This document shows, in pieces, positions 61,032 to 64,000 of a stretch of DNA of 64,000 nt (the stretch's first letter is position 1; each line of letters starts with the position of its first letter). The notes under the pieces are model-generated. The model had not been told where the DNA came from, did not search any database, and saw only the letters and a program-made list of their open reading frames with translations. Both the position numbers and the translations under genes were made by a program. The stretch is taken from the NCBI GenBank assembly GCA_009731375.1, contig BJOX01000132.1, forward strand, positions 252,818 to 316,817, in the 5' to 3' direction. Origin of the DNA: Paulinella micropora (taxonomy: Eukaryota; Cercozoa; Imbricatea; Euglyphida).

Positions 61032-61223
61032 GATATTTGTTTGGAGGGGTTCCACCCCTACCATACCCCGCGGGTTTGGAAAGGGGCTCAGCCCCTTCCA
61101 TAAACATCGGGGGCTACGCACTTTTAAGGATTACAATAAGCATTAATTTTTTTTTGAAAAAGAAAAAACGATGTTTTAGAATAAGAGAGAGTGCGACAGC
61201 ACGAATCGCAATTCTAAAATATC
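61032..61223 (+). promoter_or_regulatory. Type I paired-hairpin element, G-rich variant
   Basis: Hairpin 1 (61032-61111): GATATTTGTTTGGA / TCCATAAACATCG enclosing GGGGT-TCC-ACCCC and AAGGGGC-TCA-GCCCCTT; both inner stems differ from 57829-57910 with pairing kept. Hairpin 2 (61169-61223): inner GTGC-GACA-GCAC, end ATTCTAAAATATC, one base before ATG. Confidence 0.75.
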
Positions 61224-61224
61224 A

Positions 61225-62037
61225 ATGGAGTACAAGGGAGGAAGAAGTTCAGGTATCTATTACATAAATAGTAAAAATAGAATAACGGGGACAGACAGCG
61301 ACTTTACACACGAAGTCAATATGAAGGGGCTAGACAATCCCACACATTGTAAAATTCTTCATATTTATGTGCCGAAATCGTATTACTCTGTGGCTTCACC
61401 ATATAATACTTTTACATTGTCCGAAGACGGATATGAGGCTTTAATTACAATACCTGAGGGCAACTACACAATGAACAACTTAAAAAATAAACTATCTGAG
61501 ATATTGACGGCAGAAAGTCCGAATGATTATACTTATGTGGTATCCAGTAATAATACCAACACAGACCCCGAGGATGGAAAATTAACATTCAGTGTGTCAA
61601 ATAACGGAGGTATTCAACCGCGGTTTACATTTGATGCTGATACACGTATTCATGAGGTTATGGGTTTTGATAGAAATTCAACATATTTCTTTGCTAATGA
61701 TTTTATTAAATCTCCAAATGTAATTATTTTAACTGGTGAAAAAACGTTGTATCTTCAATCGGATTTGGTGAATGAAGGTGATAATCATGTGCTACAAGAA
61801 ATATACACAGCCAACGAAATTCCTTTTGGTTCTGTCATTTATGATGGAAGCGGGTCTGAGTATGGTAAAACATTGTCCGCTAATTCAAACAATGTATTCA
61901 GGTTTTACTTGACGGACGAAAACGACCAAGCAATAAATCTTAATGGTTTGGGTATCGTTATGACATTATTGGTTTATCGTGAAACGAATTACTTTAGTTT
62001 ATTTAATTCATTCTTTAATCTTTTGAAATCCCGATGA
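61225..62037 (+). CDS. Minor capsid (penton-type) protein
   Basis: 270 residues, intact, almost identical to 16027-16875 except for the missing N-terminal extension and a few substitutions. Starts MEYKGGRSSGIYYINSK directly after a hairpin. Stop TGA overlaps the next element. Same operon-like series as protease and MCP. Confidence 0.75.
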   Translation: MEYKGGRSSGIYYINSKNRITGTDSDFTHEVNMKGLDNPTHCKILHIYVPKSYYSVASPYNTFTLSEDGYEALITIPEGNYTMNNLKNKLSEILTAESPNDYTYVVSSNNTNTDPEDGKLTFSVSNNGGIQPRFTFDADTRIHEVMGFDRNSTYFFANDFIKSPNVIILTGEKTLYLQSDLVNEGDNHVLQEIYTANEIPFGSVIYDGSGSEYGKTLSANSNNVFRFYLTDENDQAINLNGLGIVMTLLVYRETNYFSLFNSFFNLLKSR

Positions 62038-62146
62038 TATTTGAGAATTGCGCTTCGTGCTACGCACTCTCGCTTATTCTCAAACATCGACAACCATTAA
62101 TTATTTTTTACGATGTTTTATGATGACGAAGTCAGAATAAAATATC
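62036..62146 (+). promoter_or_regulatory. Type I paired-hairpin gene-border element
   Basis: 111 bp. Hairpin 1 (62036-62089): GATATTTGAGAAT / ATTCTCAAACATCG, inner GTGC-TAC-GCAC. Spacer CAACCATTAATTA. Hairpin 2 (62111-62146): CGATGTTTTAT, inner GAC-GAA-GTC, ATAAAATATC. The matching joint in element A (15941-16026) has no such element. Confidence 0.8.
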
Positions 62147-62169
62147 AATTTATTTTGAATTATTTTTTT

Positions 62170-62186
62170 TCTATAAATATATTCTG
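62170..62186 (+). promoter_or_regulatory. Putative capsid-gene promoter box
   Basis: TTTCTATAAATATATTC about 40-55 bp before the MCP ATG, identical in its core to the box at 15984-16000 in element A. Confidence 0.5.
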
Positions 62187-62224
62187 GTGAATTAGTTAAT
62201 TTACACTACTTCAAAAAACAAAAA

Positions 62225-63685
62225 ATGCCTGTCCAATACGGAGGAGAACTAGTCCATCAGACTAAGGAACTGCTCACAGGTAAGTATGAATTGAACAAAC
62301 TTACCACTCGTGAAGGCTCACAACCCGTCGCACTTACTACTGCTGGTGGTCTGGAAAACACCTTTGAAATTCCTACTAGACCTTTGAACCTTGCGAGGAG
62401 TGTGTTGCGATTTACATACACTCCGTCTGGTGGAGGTGCTGGCGGTCGCTACAATCGTATATATATGGATTGTCTGTCTATGATTAAAACTATTGAATTG
62501 CGAAGCCGAAGCGGGCAGTATCTGTGTAATCTTCAACATGTGGGGAACTACACTAAGGTGATATGGAAACCTGAAATGAAGTATGAAAAATTTATGGCAC
62601 TTGAAAATCATGGTGCTGGTGTGGCTAGCGGTGCTATGCTTCAAAAGTGTAATGCAGGAAAAGTTGAAATTGGAACTAGAGCAGAGAGAAAGACAATTAC
62701 TGATGCGGCGGATACCGCAGGTCTTAAGGCTGCAGTTCAAGCATACTACAAAGTGCCTCTTGTTAATGCTCGTCGCCACGATGATACCGCTCTCGCTGAT
62801 AGCACTGCTGGAAATTATAGCCTTGTTAATGTTCCTTTTGAGGAGGCTAAGTATTTTGAAGGCGGTGGTGATAATACTGCTACCCCTGTTATTAATGTTA
62901 AGTTTCCTTTGGGTATGCTGTTTGGCACTATTTTTGAACTGGATAAGACTATCGGATTTAATGAAATTTTGGATTTGCGTATTGTGTGGGCTGAAACCAA
63001 CCGCTCTTCATTCTATGGTGCTGATGCGAGTGCTATCTCTGCTGGTGCTGCCGCTACGACCGCTGGGGCTATTGTCTCTAACCTAAATCTATTCCTTGCT
63101 GTTGAGACTGACCCAAATGTCATCCTCGGCGTCCAACAAAAGATTGCTGGTGAAGGTTTTCCGTTTAAGATTGGGTATCCTATCGCTTGGAAGCAAAGTC
63201 TTCAAACAACTCAGCAAAATTTTGTTATCAAAATGAACCGCTCGCAGGGTGAGAGAATTCGTCGTATCTATACATCTGTCTTTAACAGCACTGAGAGTGC
63301 CAATACTTCTTTTGATAATGATAATAGAGCAGATGGTAAAGTTATTACTTATTACACAACACTTGATGGAACTCGTCTCCAACAATTTGACGTTGACACA
63401 TCTGAGAATGAAGACTATATGATTTTGAAGGATAAGTTGAAGGGGAGTGCTATCCTAAACAGCGATGTCTATCATTACAACTGGTTCCACGTAGATACTT
63501 GGGATAACAACCGCCCGCTATGCGATAAGGATACCGACGGCTATGAGGTGAGTGGTCTAAGCCTTGACACCGAGAGACGATATGAATTTTCGGCGACTAC
63601 TCCAAATGCTATCCAAAACCATTACACTTATGCCATTCTTCAGCGAAGTGTGCTTGTTAAGGGAATTGAAATTCTGATGTCTTAA
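62225..63685 (+). CDS. mcp: Major capsid protein, Polinton/PLV type
   Basis: 486 residues, intact, close to the A copy along its length. QYGGELVHQTKELLTGKYE at the start, EIPTRPLNLARSVLRFTY, MKYEKFMALENHGAG, DKTIGFNEILDLRIVW and EVSGLSLDTERRYEF near the end. Main differences from A are small insertions in Ala/Thr-rich loops (for example near 275 and the C-terminus), as expected for surface loops. Taken as double jelly-roll capsid protein by size and context. Confidence 0.8.
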   Translation: MPVQYGGELVHQTKELLTGKYELNKLTTREGSQPVALTTAGGLENTFEIPTRPLNLARSVLRFTYTPSGGGAGGRYNRIYMDCLSMIKTIELRSRSGQYLCNLQHVGNYTKVIWKPEMKYEKFMALENHGAGVASGAMLQKCNAGKVEIGTRAERKTITDAADTAGLKAAVQAYYKVPLVNARRHDDTALADSTAGNYSLVNVPFEEAKYFEGGGDNTATPVINVKFPLGMLFGTIFELDKTIGFNEILDLRIVWAETNRSSFYGADASAISAGAAATTAGAIVSNLNLFLAVETDPNVILGVQQKIAGEGFPFKIGYPIAWKQSLQTTQQNFVIKMNRSQGERIRRIYTSVFNSTESANTSFDNDNRADGKVITYYTTLDGTRLQQFDVDTSENEDYMILKDKLKGSAILNSDVYHYNWFHVDTWDNNRPLCDKDTDGYEVSGLSLDTERRYEFSATTPNAIQNHYTYAILQRSVLVKGIEILMS

Positions 63686-63686
63686 T

Positions 63687-63878
63687 GATATTTTATTCAC
63701 AAATCTTTTTTCAAAAGAAGGTTCATAAAACATCGAATGCCATTAAAGTAAAAAAATTAATAGATTAAATAATTTTTTTCTTGTATAATAATATAGGAAG
63801 ACGACGTTTGAGATTATAGATTCAACAAATTGAATCCATAACGAGAGTGCGTAGCACGAAGTGAAATTCTCAAATGTC
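63687..63878 (+). promoter_or_regulatory. Type I paired-hairpin gene-border element
   Basis: Hairpin 1 (63687-63737): GATATTTTATTC ... ATAAAACATCG with inner CTTTT-TTCA-AAAG. Spacer ATGCCATTAAAGTAAAAAA. Hairpin 2 (about 63804-63878): GACGTTTGAGA and TCTCAAATGTC around GATTCAAC-AAATTGAATC and GTGC-GTA-GCAC. The next gene's ATG (63874) lies in the final arm. Confidence 0.75.
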
Positions 63879-64000
63879 CAACCAAAGAAATTTAATCGCA
63901 CAAAATCCAGACGGAGATTTCGTAAATGTAAAAGTAGGGCATGATGGCTATCTTGAGACTAATGTTGAAAAAACAGCATTTGGCGAATTAGCAACATCAC
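63874..64000 (+). CDS. Structural-type protein, 5' part only
   Basis: 42 codons to the window edge, starting SNQRNLIAQNPDGDFVNVK. Same N-terminus as the B gene at 35867 and the damaged A gene at 14302, so this is the intact C version of the gene after MCP. The rest lies outside the window. Confidence 0.65.
   Translation, partial: MSNQRNLIAQNPDGDFVNVKVGHDGYLETNVEKTAFGELATS

Noticed and set aside
1-64000. tRNA and rRNA genes
   Set aside because: No cloverleaf with A/B boxes or rRNA-like conserved stretch was recognised on either strand by eye; a dedicated scan was not possible.

Overview
The window is a piece of eukaryotic nuclear genome that carries three endogenous copies of an adenovirus/Polinton-type DNA virus (Polinton-like virus, PLV) and a Ty3/gypsy-type retrotransposon. 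The host parts are moderately GC-rich, full of microsatellites, and hold spliced exons with canonical GT-AG borders. The viral parts are AT-rich, compact and intronless. The host species cannot be fixed from the sequence; an alga or other protist is plausible because viruses of this kind are common there, but that is inference.

Layout. 1-7.6 kb: host DNA with an LTR-like repeat, a minus-strand multi-exon FG-GAP/VCBS repeat gene and long tetranucleotide repeats in its introns. 7.7-17.23 kb: viral element A (replication end at the left, capsid genes at the right), cut off at a 10-N assembly gap. 17.24-24.66 kb: gypsy-type gag and pol on the minus strand with one LTR. 24.7-29.04 kb: host DNA with short zinc-binding exons among (CATA)n, (AAG)n, (AAC)n and (ATGTA)n arrays. 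29.04-about 50.1 kb: element B, nearly complete but heavily broken. About 50.7-64 kb: element C, lying in the opposite direction to B so that the integrase ends face each other; it runs off the right edge.

Gene sets. B read left to right: small basic protein, protein-primed type B DNA polymerase, lipase-like protein, ExoX-C-like protein, DCL/DUF3223-like protein, zinc finger, a structural-type protein, major capsid protein, penton-type protein, adenain-like protease, small basic core-like protein, A32/FtsK-like packaging ATPase, a 120-residue protein, a secreted Cys-rich protein, a membrane protein, a long S74-type fibre, an acidic protein, GIY-YIG nuclease, F-box-like protein and rve integrase. 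C shows the same order in mirror image. A and C are one lineage (almost identical capsid and penton proteins); B is a second lineage. C is close to intact, A has few lesions, B has many.

The most unusual signal is between the genes. In A and C most intergenic joints are filled by a 110-190 bp composite of two facing hairpins (ends GATATTT and AAATATC). It begins in the stop codon of one gene and often ends at the ATG of the next. Stems vary in sequence but keep pairing. The C copy at the penton-capsid joint is missing at the same joint in A. Element B uses a different start-codon hairpin preceded by a TATA-like box. These look like an undescribed class of structured gene-border elements, possibly for RNA 3' ends, translation control, or cassette-like exchange.
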